Part shown: in pieces, positions 45,801 to 55,725 of the stretch | How the letters are laid out: the number at the start of each line of letters is the position of its first letter | Position numbering within the stretch: position 1 is the first letter of the stretch | DNA from: Spongiihabitans sp963422685 | GTDB taxonomy: Bacteria; Pseudomonadota; Gammaproteobacteria; Arenicellales; Poriferihabitantaceae | Assembly: GCA_963422685.1 (NCBI GenBank) | Contig: OY730442.1 | Location: 1,736,001 to 1,800,000 of the forward strand | Length of the DNA: 64,000 nucleotides | Direction: 5' to 3' | Program-made: the position numbers and the translations under genes | Notes under the pieces: model-generated | The model's database searches: none | Seen by the model: only the letters and a program-made list of their open reading frames with translations | Told to the model about the DNA's origin: nothing

Positions 45801-47339
45801 TCAGGAAGAGCAGCTCACCGACAACCGTTCGGCCCAACCCGGCGGATTGGCAGCGTATTTTTCATTGCCAGGCTGCTCATCAAAGGGGGATTCAAGTAAT
45901 TTCATTAATCGGTCAATCTCGCTGAAATCCTGCTCATCCCGCGCGGCCCTTATGGCATTTTCCGCCATATAGTTTCTCAATATATACTTGGGATTTACCG
46001 TTTTCATTTTATTTGATCTGGTTTGATCGCGCTTGTCATTATCATAGCCTTCGCTCTCCAATCGACCCAGGTATCGCCCAAACCACTGGTCAAAGGCGTC
46101 GATATTAAGATGTTGGTCACGCAACGCAGCACGTTTATCCCCGGGCTCGCTAAGCAGTCGAAAGGTATTGGTAAAGTCGGATTGGGTCGCTTCCATCAAT
46201 ACCAGTAATTCATCGTAAATTTCGTCATCGCCGTCCAGCGGTTTTTCAAACCCCAGTTTTTTACGTTTCAGGTCAAGACAGGCCTGGTCAAACAACGCCG
46301 GGTATTGCTCCAGCGCATGGGTCGCTTGGGCCACCGCCCGCTCAGGCTGGTCATCGAATAGCGGCAGCAGCGCCTGGGCCAGACAGCTCAGGTTAAACAG
46401 CCCCATGCGCGGCTGCTGATCGAATGCGTAGCGACCGCCATGGTCTGAATGATTACAAACATGACCGGCGCGGTAGGCATCCAGGAATCCAAATGGCCCA
46501 TAGTCAATGGTGATGCCATGAATCGACATATTGTCCGAATTCATCACCCCATGGCAGAATCCCACAGACTGCCATTTGGCAATCAATTCCGCAGTACTTT
46601 TCACCACCTCTGAAAACATCGCCAAAACCGGATGTTTGTGCTGTTTGAGATGTGGAAAATAATGCGCTACCGTAAACGCCCCCAGTTTGGCCAGGTCACG
46701 GTATCGATTCTGGTAGAAATAGTATTCAAAGGTGCCAAAACGAATATGACTGGGCGCCATACGCATAATCATTGCACCAGTCTCGATGCGTTCACGATAA
46801 ACCGGCTGGTCGCTGCCGAAAATCGTCAGGGCATGGGTGGTCGGAATACCCAGCCCGTGCATAGCGGCGCTGCACAGATATTCTCGGATGGTAGAGCGCA
46901 GCACGGCTTTACCATCGCCCTGCCGGGAATACCGGGTTAATCCGCTGCCTTTTAACTGTAAATCCCAGCGTTGTGCCGCGCGGGTTTTGATCTGCCCCAG
47001 CAGCAAGGCGCGGCCATCCCCCAGTCTCGGCACAAATTGCCCGAATTGATGACCGGCATAGCACATCGCCAACGGGTCGGTGCCCGGCCATGGTTTCAGT
47101 CCGGTAATCAAATCCAGAAAATCTGTACGCCGCCCCTGGTCCGGGTCCAGCTCGATTAACCTGGCTGCCTCGTGGTTGAAATGGATAAGAAACTGGTTTT
47201 CCAGAGCCTCCGGGCTGTGCCTGGAGTGGAAAATTGGCGGCAGGGCTGCATACACATTATCAAAATTCAGTTGTTCAAGGGAATGCAGCCGATCAAAAGA
47301 CCAGTTTGCAGCCACACTTGCTTTTACCGGAACTCCCAT
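45801..47339 (-). CDS. selO: Protein adenylyltransferase SelO (YdiU)
   Basis: A 512-aa pseudokinase-fold enzyme that AMPylates proteins in redox stress. It has the N-terminal YAGHQFGQFVPRLGDGRA and LQLKGSGLTRYSRQGDGKA (nucleotide-binding, about 89-147), the MNSDNMSI metal region and the C-terminal end SCSS, where eukaryotic homologues carry selenocysteine and bacterial ones cysteine. Length (about 480-520) is normal. Confidence 0.93.
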   Translation of the reverse strand: MGVPVKASVAANWSFDRLHSLEQLNFDNVYAALPPIFHSRHSPEALENQFLIHFNHEAARLIELDPDQGRRTDFLDLITGLKPWPGTDPLAMCYAGHQFGQFVPRLGDGRALLLGQIKTRAAQRWDLQLKGSGLTRYSRQGDGKAVLRSTIREYLCSAAMHGLGIPTTHALTIFGSDQPVYRERIETGAMIMRMAPSHIRFGTFEYYFYQNRYRDLAKLGAFTVAHYFPHLKQHKHPVLAMFSEVVKSTAELIAKWQSVGFCHGVMNSDNMSIHGITIDYGPFGFLDAYRAGHVCNHSDHGGRYAFDQQPRMGLFNLSCLAQALLPLFDDQPERAVAQATHALEQYPALFDQACLDLKRKKLGFEKPLDGDDEIYDELLVLMEATQSDFTNTFRLLSEPGDKRAALRDQHLNIDAFDQWFGRYLGRLESEGYDNDKRDQTRSNKMKTVNPKYILRNYMAENAIRAARDEQDFSEIDRLMKLLESPFDEQPGNEKYAANPPGWAERLSVSCSS

Positions 47340-47739
47340 GGCTAATCGATGGTTTTGATTGTTTCAGGAATTATTTCCGGGTTGAATACTTTGAACATTC
47401 CATTAATATACAAAACCTCGACTCTATTATTAATATTGTTGGCATATAAAGTTAAATATCATTTAAATTTTCAATGCTTCAAATTGAAAAAGACATGATT
47501 TATACCATTGTAAATACCGCTGTGATACCAGATGATTCGCTCTGTTTTTTATGAGACCTTTGCTTTAAATCAAGTATATTTTCCGGCATGACCAAAACCC
47601 GGCCGAATGTTTATAGCGGATGAGCCTGACGAGTATTGTACTTTGGCCGGCCCACGGGTTGGCGCATCAAAGCCCGGGAAAACCAGTGCTGATTGTCATG
47701 GTCTCGTCACAATTTTAACTTAAGTTTCAGGTACAAAGC
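47340..47739. other. AT-rich divergent intergenic region selO/aceA
   Basis: 400 bases between selO (minus) and aceA (plus), clearly more AT-rich than the surroundings, with many TATA-like and TTG-like boxes. It must hold the promoters of both genes. I see no ORF, no clear operator repeat and no terminator. Confidence 0.5.
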
Positions 47740-49044
47740 ATGACAAGAGCGGATCAAATCAAGGCGCTTGAGCAGGACTGGGCAACCAATCCCCGCTGGG
47801 CGAATGTTAAACGTGGATACTCGGCCCAGGACGTGGTGCGACTGCGCGGCTCCATCCAGCCCGAACTCACATACGCCCGACGCGGTGCGGAAATATTGTG
47901 GCAGCTGGTCAACGGTGCCGCGAAAAAGGGCTATGTAAATTGTCTTGGCGCACTCACTGCGGGCCAGGCGGTACAGCAGGCCAAAGCAGGCATTGAAGCG
48001 ATTTATCTTTCCGGCTGGCAGGTTGCAGCGGACAACAACAGCTCCGAGACGATGTACCCGGACCAGTCGCTGTATTCATACGACTCGGTTCCGGCCGTCG
48101 TTCGCCGCATAAATAACGCATTTGTCCGGGCCGACCAGATTCAATGGTGTCGTGGAATAGACCAGGGCAGCGATGAATTTATCGATTATTTTTTGCCCAT
48201 TGTCGCGGATGCGGAAGCCGGATTTGGCGGCGTTTTAAACGCATTTGAATTAGCAAAAAACATGATCGCAAGCGGCGCGGCCGGGGTGCACTTTGAAGAT
48301 CAACTGGCCGCGGTAAAAAAATGCGGTCACATGGGCGGCAAGGTACTGGTGCCGACCGAAGAGGCTTGTCAAAAACTGGTATCGGCTCGCCTGGCGGCGG
48401 ATATACTTGGCGTCCCCACCTGTATCCTGGCGCGCACCGACGCGGAAGCGGCCAATCTGCTTACTGCGGATTTCGACCCTCGCGATCAGCCATTCTTGAC
48501 CGGTGAACGTACATCCGAAGGTTTCTATCGTGTCAGGAATGGGCTGGAGCAAGCCATTTCCCGGGGTATTTCCTATGCCCCCTATGCGGATTTGCTATGG
48601 TGTGAAACCGCAACGCCCGATCTTGGTTTTGCCCGGGAGTTTGCCGACGCAGTGCGGGCAGAATACCCGGAGCAGCTCCTCGCGTACAATTGTTCTCCTT
48701 CGTTCAACTGGAAAAAAAACCTTGATGACAGGCAAATTGCTTCATTCCAGGACGATATTGCGGCGATGGGTTACAAGTACCAGTTTATCACTTTGGCCGG
48801 CATTCATAATATGTGGTACAACATGTACGACCTGTCCCATGAATATGCCCGGGGTGAAGGCATGCGCCATTACGTTGAAAAGGTGCAGCAGCCTGAATTT
48901 GCGGCCGCTGATAAAGGCTATACCTTTGTGGCTCATCAGCAGGAAGTCGGCGCGGGTTACTTTGACGACGTCACCACAACCATCCAGGGCGGCCGTTCGT
49001 CGGTCACCGCATTGGCCGGCTCCACCGAAGAAGATCAGTTCTAG
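47740..49044 (+). CDS. aceA: Isocitrate lyase
   Basis: A 434-aa isocitrate lyase (isocitrate to succinate + glyoxylate), first enzyme of the glyoxylate shunt. The catalytic loop KKCGHMGGKV (about residue 189-198) is complete, with GVHFEDQLA before it and NCSPSFNWKKNL after it. Length is the same as in E. coli (434). The downstream neighbour is aceK; malate synthase is not in the window. Confidence 0.97.
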   Translation: MTRADQIKALEQDWATNPRWANVKRGYSAQDVVRLRGSIQPELTYARRGAEILWQLVNGAAKKGYVNCLGALTAGQAVQQAKAGIEAIYLSGWQVAADNNSSETMYPDQSLYSYDSVPAVVRRINNAFVRADQIQWCRGIDQGSDEFIDYFLPIVADAEAGFGGVLNAFELAKNMIASGAAGVHFEDQLAAVKKCGHMGGKVLVPTEEACQKLVSARLAADILGVPTCILARTDAEAANLLTADFDPRDQPFLTGERTSEGFYRVRNGLEQAISRGISYAPYADLLWCETATPDLGFAREFADAVRAEYPEQLLAYNCSPSFNWKKNLDDRQIASFQDDIAAMGYKYQFITLAGIHNMWYNMYDLSHEYARGEGMRHYVEKVQQPEFAAADKGYTFVAHQQEVGAGYFDDVTTTIQGGRSSVTALAGSTEEDQF

Positions 49045-49180
49045 GCCTCGGATGTCGCTGGCTGCTATCCGGGCAGCCTCAAATTCTGTCCCAACCAAAC
49101 CGGACGTGGCTGTCCTCCGCTGTTATGCGGGCATCGATCATCCACTACAACCCGGCGCAGGACTATTGTAAGTTTTCACC

Positions 49181-50959
49181 ATGAACGCCGACCTGGTCAA
49201 GCAAGTTGCGGAAACCATTTTGTATGGCTTTGATCGCCACTACAGCCGATTTCAGGAAATAACCCGGGACGCAAAAAAACGATTCGAAACCGCAGACTGG
49301 CAAGGCGAGATACAGGCGCGCAAAGAGCGCATCGATTTTTACGACCTGCGGGTCCATGAAACCGTTGAATATGTTCAGAATAATCTGCGCATGGAGAAGC
49401 TGAACAAGTCGCACTGGCAGGATATAAAACGCCAGTATATGTGGCTTTTGTACGAACACAAACAGCCGGAACTGGCCGAGAGTTTTTACAATTCGGTTTT
49501 TTGCCGGTTGTTTGACCGGCGCTATTTCAACAATCGTCACATATTCGTCAAACCCGGTACCGCGGTCGGTCTGCTGGATATAGAAGATCCGGTCTATGGC
49601 GGCTATTACCCGGACGAGACGGGGATGCGCGATACCATTAACCGCATATTAAACAGCTTCGATTTAAAATGCCCGTGGCAGAATCTGCAACGCGACCTGG
49701 ATCTGGTGACAGAAAATCTTGCGCCCTATTTACGCACCGATATAAAACCCCAACCCCATCGACAATTACAGGTTATCTCTTCCCTGTTCTACCGAAACAA
49801 GGCCGCGTACATTGTAGGGCGCGCCCTGATCGGCTTTGAACGACGACCCTTCGTGATACCGCTGCTGTTGACCGGGGCGCGAGAACTCTACGTTGATACG
49901 GTGATTACCGACCCGGACGAGGTTGCCTTGATCTTCAGCTTTACACGGGCGTACTTCATGGTGAACACCCGGGTGCCGGCTGGCCTGGTAAGTTTTCTGC
50001 AAAAAATACTGCCTACCCGAAGCCGGGGCGATATCTATACCGCCATCGGATTTCAAAAGCAGGGCAAAACACTGTATTACCGCGAATTCCTGCACCACCT
50101 GGAGCACTCCAGCGACAAACTCATTATCGCCCCAGGGATCCGCGGCATGGTAATGAGCGTGTTTACCCTGCCTTCCTATCCCTTTGTTTTTAAAGTGATA
50201 AAGGACAAATTTCCGCCGCCCAAAAATATTGACCGGGCGACCGTCAAGGAAAAATACCGGCTGGTGAAAATGCACGACCGGGTCGGCAGAATGGCGGATA
50301 CTCTCGAATATTCCCATGTCGCCTTTCCCATCGAACGCTTTTCTGATGAGCTGCTTGAAGAATTAAAAAAAATGATACCGTCCAGCATGATTATTGAAGA
50401 GGGCTTCATCATCATACGGCATCTATATATTGAGCGCAGGATGGTGCCGTTGAACATCTACCTGGATAACGCCGACGATGAGATGATTGACCGCGGGGTA
50501 AAGAGCTACGGCAATGCGATCAAGGAAATGATCGCTGCAAATATTTTTCCAGGAGATATGTTATTCAAGAATTTTGGCGTTACCCGTCATGGCCGGGTAA
50601 TATTTTATGACTACGATGAAATTTGCCACATGACCGAGATAAAAATCCGTGCCATTCCGAAAGCCAGGTGCGAACAGGAAGCGCTGTGGCCGGACCCCTG
50701 GTTTCATGTCGGCGAAAACGATTTTTTCCCCGAGCAATTTGAACATTTTGTAGTCAATCATCCAAAAGTACGAGCGCGTTTCATGTTCTATCATCGCGAA
50801 CTGTTGGACCCGGCCTACTGGAAAAAAATCCAGGACGATGTGGTTCAAAACAAACGTCACGACGTATTCCCTTATCGCCAGGAGCGGCGATTTCGCAATC
50901 AATACCCGCACAGATATCCATTCCCTTGTGTCTGTTCAACCCACAAAGAGACAGCCTGA
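49181..50959 (+). CDS. aceK: Isocitrate dehydrogenase kinase/phosphatase
   Basis: A 592-aa AceK that phosphorylates and dephosphorylates isocitrate dehydrogenase and thereby sends isocitrate into the shunt. The regulatory N-terminal half and the kinase-like C-terminal half are present: ATP-binding FTLPSYPFVFKVIKDKF (about 322-338), and FGVTRHGRVIFYDYDEICHM (about 466-485) with the catalytic Asp. Starts 136 bases after aceA on the same strand, probably in one operon. The next gene (rraA) follows after two bases. Confidence 0.96.
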   Translation: MNADLVKQVAETILYGFDRHYSRFQEITRDAKKRFETADWQGEIQARKERIDFYDLRVHETVEYVQNNLRMEKLNKSHWQDIKRQYMWLLYEHKQPELAESFYNSVFCRLFDRRYFNNRHIFVKPGTAVGLLDIEDPVYGGYYPDETGMRDTINRILNSFDLKCPWQNLQRDLDLVTENLAPYLRTDIKPQPHRQLQVISSLFYRNKAAYIVGRALIGFERRPFVIPLLLTGARELYVDTVITDPDEVALIFSFTRAYFMVNTRVPAGLVSFLQKILPTRSRGDIYTAIGFQKQGKTLYYREFLHHLEHSSDKLIIAPGIRGMVMSVFTLPSYPFVFKVIKDKFPPPKNIDRATVKEKYRLVKMHDRVGRMADTLEYSHVAFPIERFSDELLEELKKMIPSSMIIEEGFIIIRHLYIERRMVPLNIYLDNADDEMIDRGVKSYGNAIKEMIAANIFPGDMLFKNFGVTRHGRVIFYDYDEICHMTEIKIRAIPKARCEQEALWPDPWFHVGENDFFPEQFEHFVVNHPKVRARFMFYHRELLDPAYWKKIQDDVVQNKRHDVFPYRQERRFRNQYPHRYPFPCVCSTHKETA

Positions 50960-50961
50960 CC

Positions 50962-51441
50962 ATGAAAACAGCCGATTTAACCGATGAAAATTCCAGCTAC
51001 CAGCTATGCGATCCCATTTTTAAGTCCTATGGCGGCCATCCGGCGTTCAGCGGCCCGGCCCGAATCGTAAAAGCATTTGAAGACAATACTTTTGTTCGCC
51101 AGGCGGTTGGGGAAAAAGTGAACGCTGCGGTGCTGGTTATAGATGGTGGCGGCTCAACCCGGTGCGCCATGCTGGGCGATATGCTGGCGCAAAAGGCCGT
51201 AGACAATGGTTACGTGGGCGTTATTATCCACGGCCTGATTCGTGACAGCGCACAAATCAATAAAATGCCGATCGGGGTAAGGGCGCTGGGCACCATACCG
51301 ATACGCAGTAAAAAAGCAGGATTGGGTGAAACGGATGTCCCGGTCAGCTTCGCTGGCGTCAGCATTGAACCGGGAAACCACATCTATGCCGATGAGGATG
51401 GGATACTGGTCAGCAGGGAACCATTGACGCTGAATGATTAG
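50962..51441 (+). CDS. rraA: RraA-family protein (ribonuclease E activity regulator)
   Basis: A 159-aa RraA. GPARIVKAFEDNTFVRQAV, then VLVIDGGGSTRCAMLGD and YVGVIIHGLIRDSAQI are split in the usual order. In E. coli it binds the RNase E degradosome and inhibits it; some relatives are aldolases. The ATG at 50962 was chosen since a longer frame begins inside aceK and is foreign in composition. Two bases after aceK, so co-transcribed. Confidence 0.93.
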   Translation: MKTADLTDENSSYQLCDPIFKSYGGHPAFSGPARIVKAFEDNTFVRQAVGEKVNAAVLVIDGGGSTRCAMLGDMLAQKAVDNGYVGVIIHGLIRDSAQINKMPIGVRALGTIPIRSKKAGLGETDVPVSFAGVSIEPGNHIYADEDGILVSREPLTLND

Positions 51442-51485
51442 TCAATGATTTGGGGCAAAGTGGGAAAGGATAACCAGCGGGCTAA

Positions 51486-51917
51486 TCAGAACAACTGCTT
51501 TTCGCGAATCTCGTCCAGGGTTTTACAGTCAATACACAGCTTTGCGGTAGGGCGCGCTTCCAGGCGTTTTAATCCTATTTCTTCTCCGCAATTTTCACAA
51601 TATCCGAAGTCGCCTGATTTTAATTCGGCCATTGAGCTTTCTATTTTTTTGATGAGTTTCCGGTCGCGGTCCCGGCCGCGCAATTCCAGGGTTATATCCG
51701 TTTCCTGACTCGCCCGGTCCGCAGGGTCTGGATGATTAGCGGTTTCATCCTGGATATTATTCACAGTGCGGGAAGTCTCGTCGGTGAGCTCTCCACGCCA
51801 TGCCGTGAGAATGGATTCGAAATGCGCTAATTGGGCTTGGCACATGTATTTTTCGGATTTTTTCAGCTTATAGGGTTTCACGCCGTGAATCAGTAATTCA
51901 GGTTTTCTCTTTGCCAT
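51486..51917 (-). CDS. dksA: RNA polymerase-binding transcription factor DksA
   Basis: A 143-aa DksA. The coiled-coil tip contains the functional DPADRASQE (about residues 65-73) with both aspartates of the DxxDxA motif, and the zinc finger is CENC ... CIDC (about 107-131). It binds the secondary channel of RNA polymerase and, with ppGpp, reshapes stable-RNA and amino acid gene transcription. It is convergent to rraA and close to the start of the foreign GC-rich block. Confidence 0.94.
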   Translation of the reverse strand: MAKRKPELLIHGVKPYKLKKSEKYMCQAQLAHFESILTAWRGELTDETSRTVNNIQDETANHPDPADRASQETDITLELRGRDRDRKLIKKIESSMAELKSGDFGYCENCGEEIGLKRLEARPTAKLCIDCKTLDEIREKQLF

Positions 51918-52338
51918 GATGGTGCAGGTTTATATATTTAAAACAACGGGTTATTGTTCATTTTAGTGCTTTTAATCAACACTGGAAACAAAATCAGGGG
52001 CGGCGTTATACCAAATGCGATGGGGCATTGCAATGCTGCAATTACCACCTGAAAAAATGTATTTCAGTTAACAACGGTCGAAAAATTTCAGCAACTGGAC
52101 GAATGCGAAAGATGCTGCGCAATTTTATGTTGCCGGAGGAAAAATCAAACGCTATTTGCCATAGCCAACGCCATTGTGCGCGCAAGTTCTGCATTTTTTC
52201 GCCTCAAACTTCGTACGACTTCATTCTCTGTCACATAATGGGCCTCGGTCCGGTCACCATCGGTGACGACGCGCGACATAATTGTTATCACAGTGGCGGA
52301 GTTTGCATACCGCGCTGCGCTCGGTGACAATAGATGCG
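51918..52338. other. Intergenic region at the edge of the GC-rich block
   Basis: 421 bases from AT-rich dksA upstream DNA (with its probable promoter) to the GC-rich methyltransferase gene. The composition changes near 52240. A short minus-strand frame at 52145-52381 overlaps the methyltransferase start and has no recognisable relatives. No att repeat could be identified by eye. Confidence 0.5.
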
Positions 52339-55300
52339 ATGACAGGAACGAACACGAAACTGGCCCCAGCGGTCGAGGCATACTTCGCCGGTCTGCGGCG
52401 GGTGCGCGCCTCTGGCGGCGGGACCGGGGAGCGACCCAGCTACGGGCCGCTCGTCAACCTGCTGAACGCGGTCGGCGCAACGCTCAAGCCCAAGGTGTTC
52501 TGTGTTCAGGAGCTTGCCGACCAGGGCGCGGGTCATCCCGATTTCGGCTTGTACGCAGCGAAACAGGTGCAGCGGGGCCGGCCGCATGAAGGGCAGGTCC
52601 CGGAGCGCGGCGTGGTCGAGGTCAAGGCCGTGCATGATGATGCATGGTTGACGGCGGAGAGCGGTCAAGTGAGCCGTTACTGGAACCGCTACCGCTTGGT
52701 TCTGGTGACCAACACGCGCGACTTCGTGCTGGTCGGAGCGGATGCGGCGGGCTGCGCGGTCACACTCGAAACCTTCCGGTTGGCGGACAGCGCGGACGAC
52801 TTCCGGCGCAAGCTGGAGAAGCCCCGCGCTTTCGCCCGCGAGGTCAGCGCCGGCCTTGGAGAGTATCTCGTCCGTGCGCTGCTGTACCGCGCGGCGCTGG
52901 CCGAGCCCAAAGACCTGGCCTGGCTGCTTGCATCCTATGCCCGCGACGGCCTGTTTCGGGTTGCAGCAGCGAGTAATGTCCCACAACTGGTGACCCTTCG
53001 TACCGCTCTGGAAGAAGCGCTCGGCGTTCGCTTTGAGGGCGAGCGGGGCGCGGCCTTCTTCCGCTCGACCCTGGTGCAGACGCTGTTCTACGGCGTCTTC
53101 TCCGCCTGGGTGCTGTGGGCGCGGCAGCGCCCGTCTCCAGCCGGCGGGTTCAACTGGCGCGAGGCGGTCTGGCATCTGCGCGCGCCGGTGCTGCGGGCGC
53201 TGTTCCAGCAGCTATCCGACCCCGGCCGTCTGCAGCCGCTGGGCCTGGTCGAAGTGCTGGACTGGACCGCCGCCACGCTTGAACGGGTGGACCACGCCGC
53301 GTTCTTCAGCCGGCTCGACCAGGGCGAGGCGGTGCCGTATTTCTACGAGCCGTTCCTGGAGGCCTTCGATCCGGAACTGCGCAAGCAGCTTGGCGTCTGG
53401 TACACGCCGACGGAAGTCGTGCGCTACATGGTCGCCCGCGTGGACCGGGCGCTGAAGGACGACCTCGGCATCGCGGACGGACTCGCGGCAGAGAACGTCT
53501 ACGTACTCGATCCGTGCTGCGGCACCGGTGCGTATCTGGCCGAAGTGCTGCGTCGTATCGCGGCCAATCTCGAAGGGCGGGGCCTCGGTGCACTCGCCGG
53601 CGCACGGGTGAAGCAGGCGGCGACCGAGCGCGTGTTCGGCTTTGAGATCATGCCTGCGCCCTTCGTCGTCGCCCACTTACAGGTCGGGTTGACCATGCAG
53701 GAACTCGGCGCGCCGTTTGCCGACAACGGCGAAGAACGCCCTGGCGTCTTCCTCACCAACGCGCTGACCGGCTGGGAACCGAAGGTGCAGAAGCCGCTGC
53801 CGTTTCCCGAACTGGAAGAGGAGCGCGACCGGGCGGAGCGGGTGAAGCGGGAGAAGCCGATTCTGGTCATCCTCGGCAACCCGCCCTATAACGGCTTCGC
53901 CGGCATGGCGGTGGACGAAGAGCGGGAACTGTCCGACGCCTACCGCGCGACCAAGCGGGTGCGCCGGCCCGAGGGCCAGGGCCTGAACGATCTCTACGTG
54001 CGTTTCTTCCGCATGGCGGAACGGCGCATCGCCGAGAAGACGGGCCGCGGCGTGGTCTGCTTCATCTCCAACTATTCCTGGCTGGACGGGCTGTCGTTCA
54101 CCGGCATGCGGGAGCGCTATCTCGAAGCATTTGACGCGGTTCGTATCGATTGTCTGAACGGCGACGTGCGCAAGAGCGGAAAGACGCCTGATGGTCAGCC
54201 GGACTCAAGCATTTTCACGGTTCCTGGTGGCTCGGTTGGCATACAAGTAGGGACTGCCATTGCGACCCTGGTGCGCAAGGCCGGTCACGCGCCCGCCGGC
54301 AAAATCGGGTTCCGGCATCTGTGGGGGCAGGCCAAGCGGGCGGAATTGACCGCGACAGCGGAAGCGGCGCCGGAGGCGCTCTACCAGGGGATCGAACCGG
54401 TATTGTCGCTCGGTCTGCCCTTCCTGCGGACGGCGGTCAGCGAGGGTTGGTTCGGCTGGCCTTCGCTGCCCGAGCTGTTCCCGGTGTCGTTTCCCGGCGT
54501 GAAGACCAGCCGCGACGGGTTCCTCGTCGATACCGACATCGACCGACTCAAGGCGTGCATCGGCGACTATTTCGATGTCGGGTTGAGCCATGAGGACATC
54601 GCCCGGCGTTATCCGGCGGTCATGAAGACCACGGCGCGGTTCGACGCCCGCAAAGTGCGCGAGGTGCTGCTCAGGCGCGGCGGCCCGGATGAAGCCGGTT
54701 TTATCCGTTACGCCTACCGGCCCTTCGACATCCGCTGGCTCTACTGGGAGAAGGACACGAAGCTGCTCGACGAGAAGCGCACCGACTACATGCCGCATGT
54801 CTTCGCGGGGAATCTATGGGTCGAAGTGCGTAAACGCGAAGCCAAAGAAGACTTTTCACGAGGCACTTTGGTTCGTCACCTTGCCGATAATTTTGGCAAC
54901 GGGTTGTCAAGTTTCTTCCCCGCGTGGCTTCGCGACGATGGTATCGGCAATGACAGGAACCTCCCTTTGCCTGACGCCACCGCGGACACCAACGCCACGG
55001 CAGACGGCATCCGCCGCCCTAACCTGTCGGGCACAGCCGAGCGTTATCTCGAACGCATCGGCCTGGGCGTCGAAGACCTGTTCCACTACATCCTCGCCAC
55101 CCTGCACGACCCTGCCTACCGCGAGGCCAACGCCGGAGCGCTGCGCATGGAGTGGCCGCGCATCCCGCTCCCCGGCTGGCCCGACGGCGCGGCCGAAGGC
55201 GCGGCGGCAGAACTTGCCCGGTCGGCGGCCCGAGGCCGTGAACTCGCCGCCCTGCTTGACCCCGACACGCCCGTACCGGGTGTCACCCAAGGCGCCCTGC

Positions 55301-55725
55301 GCCCGGAGATCGCCGCCATCGCCGTCCCCGCCACCCAGGACGGGCGCAATATGGCAGGCAGCGACTTCGCAGTAACCGCCGGCTGGGGGCATTTCGGGCA
55401 AGGCAATGTCGTCATGCCCGGCCAGGGCCGCGCTGTCGAACGCGCATACACGTCGGAGGAACGCGGAGTCCTCGGCGATATCTTGTCCGTCCTCGGCGAG
55501 ACGACCTTCGACATCCACCTGAACGCCCGCGCCTTCTGGCGCAACATCCCCGCCGCCGTCTGGCACTACAAACTCGGCGGCTATCAGGTCCTCAAGAAGT
55601 GGCTCTCCTACCGCGAACGCGCCATCCTCGGCCGCCCGCTCCACCCCGAGGAAGTGCAGCACTTCACCGACACGGCAAGAAGGATCGCCGCGATTCTGAT
55701 CGCAATGACCAAGACGACCCGATGA
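52339..55725 (+). CDS. Large nuclease-methyltransferase (type IIG/type ISP-like restriction-modification protein)
   Basis: About 1128 aa from ATG 52339. The N-terminal 130 residues contain HPDFG (66-70) and EVK (94-96), fitting a PD-(D/E)xK nuclease. A large gamma-class N6-adenine methyltransferase follows: motif I DPCCGTGAYL (about 391) and motif IV NPPYNGF (about 514-520). The C-terminal half is probably target recognition and matches the type ISP specificity domain. There is no DEAD/helicase domain, unlike LlaGI-type enzymes, so it is closer to a fused type IIG. It is GC-rich and overlaps the next gene as ATGA. Type not certain. Confidence 0.8.
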   Translation: MTGTNTKLAPAVEAYFAGLRRVRASGGGTGERPSYGPLVNLLNAVGATLKPKVFCVQELADQGAGHPDFGLYAAKQVQRGRPHEGQVPERGVVEVKAVHDDAWLTAESGQVSRYWNRYRLVLVTNTRDFVLVGADAAGCAVTLETFRLADSADDFRRKLEKPRAFAREVSAGLGEYLVRALLYRAALAEPKDLAWLLASYARDGLFRVAAASNVPQLVTLRTALEEALGVRFEGERGAAFFRSTLVQTLFYGVFSAWVLWARQRPSPAGGFNWREAVWHLRAPVLRALFQQLSDPGRLQPLGLVEVLDWTAATLERVDHAAFFSRLDQGEAVPYFYEPFLEAFDPELRKQLGVWYTPTEVVRYMVARVDRALKDDLGIADGLAAENVYVLDPCCGTGAYLAEVLRRIAANLEGRGLGALAGARVKQAATERVFGFEIMPAPFVVAHLQVGLTMQELGAPFADNGEERPGVFLTNALTGWEPKVQKPLPFPELEEERDRAERVKREKPILVILGNPPYNGFAGMAVDEERELSDAYRATKRVRRPEGQGLNDLYVRFFRMAERRIAEKTGRGVVCFISNYSWLDGLSFTGMRERYLEAFDAVRIDCLNGDVRKSGKTPDGQPDSSIFTVPGGSVGIQVGTAIATLVRKAGHAPAGKIGFRHLWGQAKRAELTATAEAAPEALYQGIEPVLSLGLPFLRTAVSEGWFGWPSLPELFPVSFPGVKTSRDGFLVDTDIDRLKACIGDYFDVGLSHEDIARRYPAVMKTTARFDARKVREVLLRRGGPDEAGFIRYAYRPFDIRWLYWEKDTKLLDEKRTDYMPHVFAGNLWVEVRKREAKEDFSRGTLVRHLADNFGNGLSSFFPAWLRDDGIGNDRNLPLPDATADTNATADGIRRPNLSGTAERYLERIGLGVEDLFHYILATLHDPAYREANAGALRMEWPRIPLPGWPDGAAEGAAAELARSAARGRELAALLDPDTPVPGVTQGALRPEIAAIAVPATQDGRNMAGSDFAVTAGWGHFGQGNVVMPGQGRAVERAYTSEERGVLGDILSVLGETTFDIHLNARAFWRNIPAAVWHYKLGGYQVLKKWLSYRERAILGRPLHPEEVQHFTDTARRIAAILIAMTKTTR

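Noticed and set aside
52145..52381. Minus-strand frame of 78 codons upstream of the large methyltransferase, considered as an antitoxin
   Set aside because: Overlaps the methyltransferase start; ATVITIMSR-type stretch is too weak to assign a Phd/YefM-like antitoxin.
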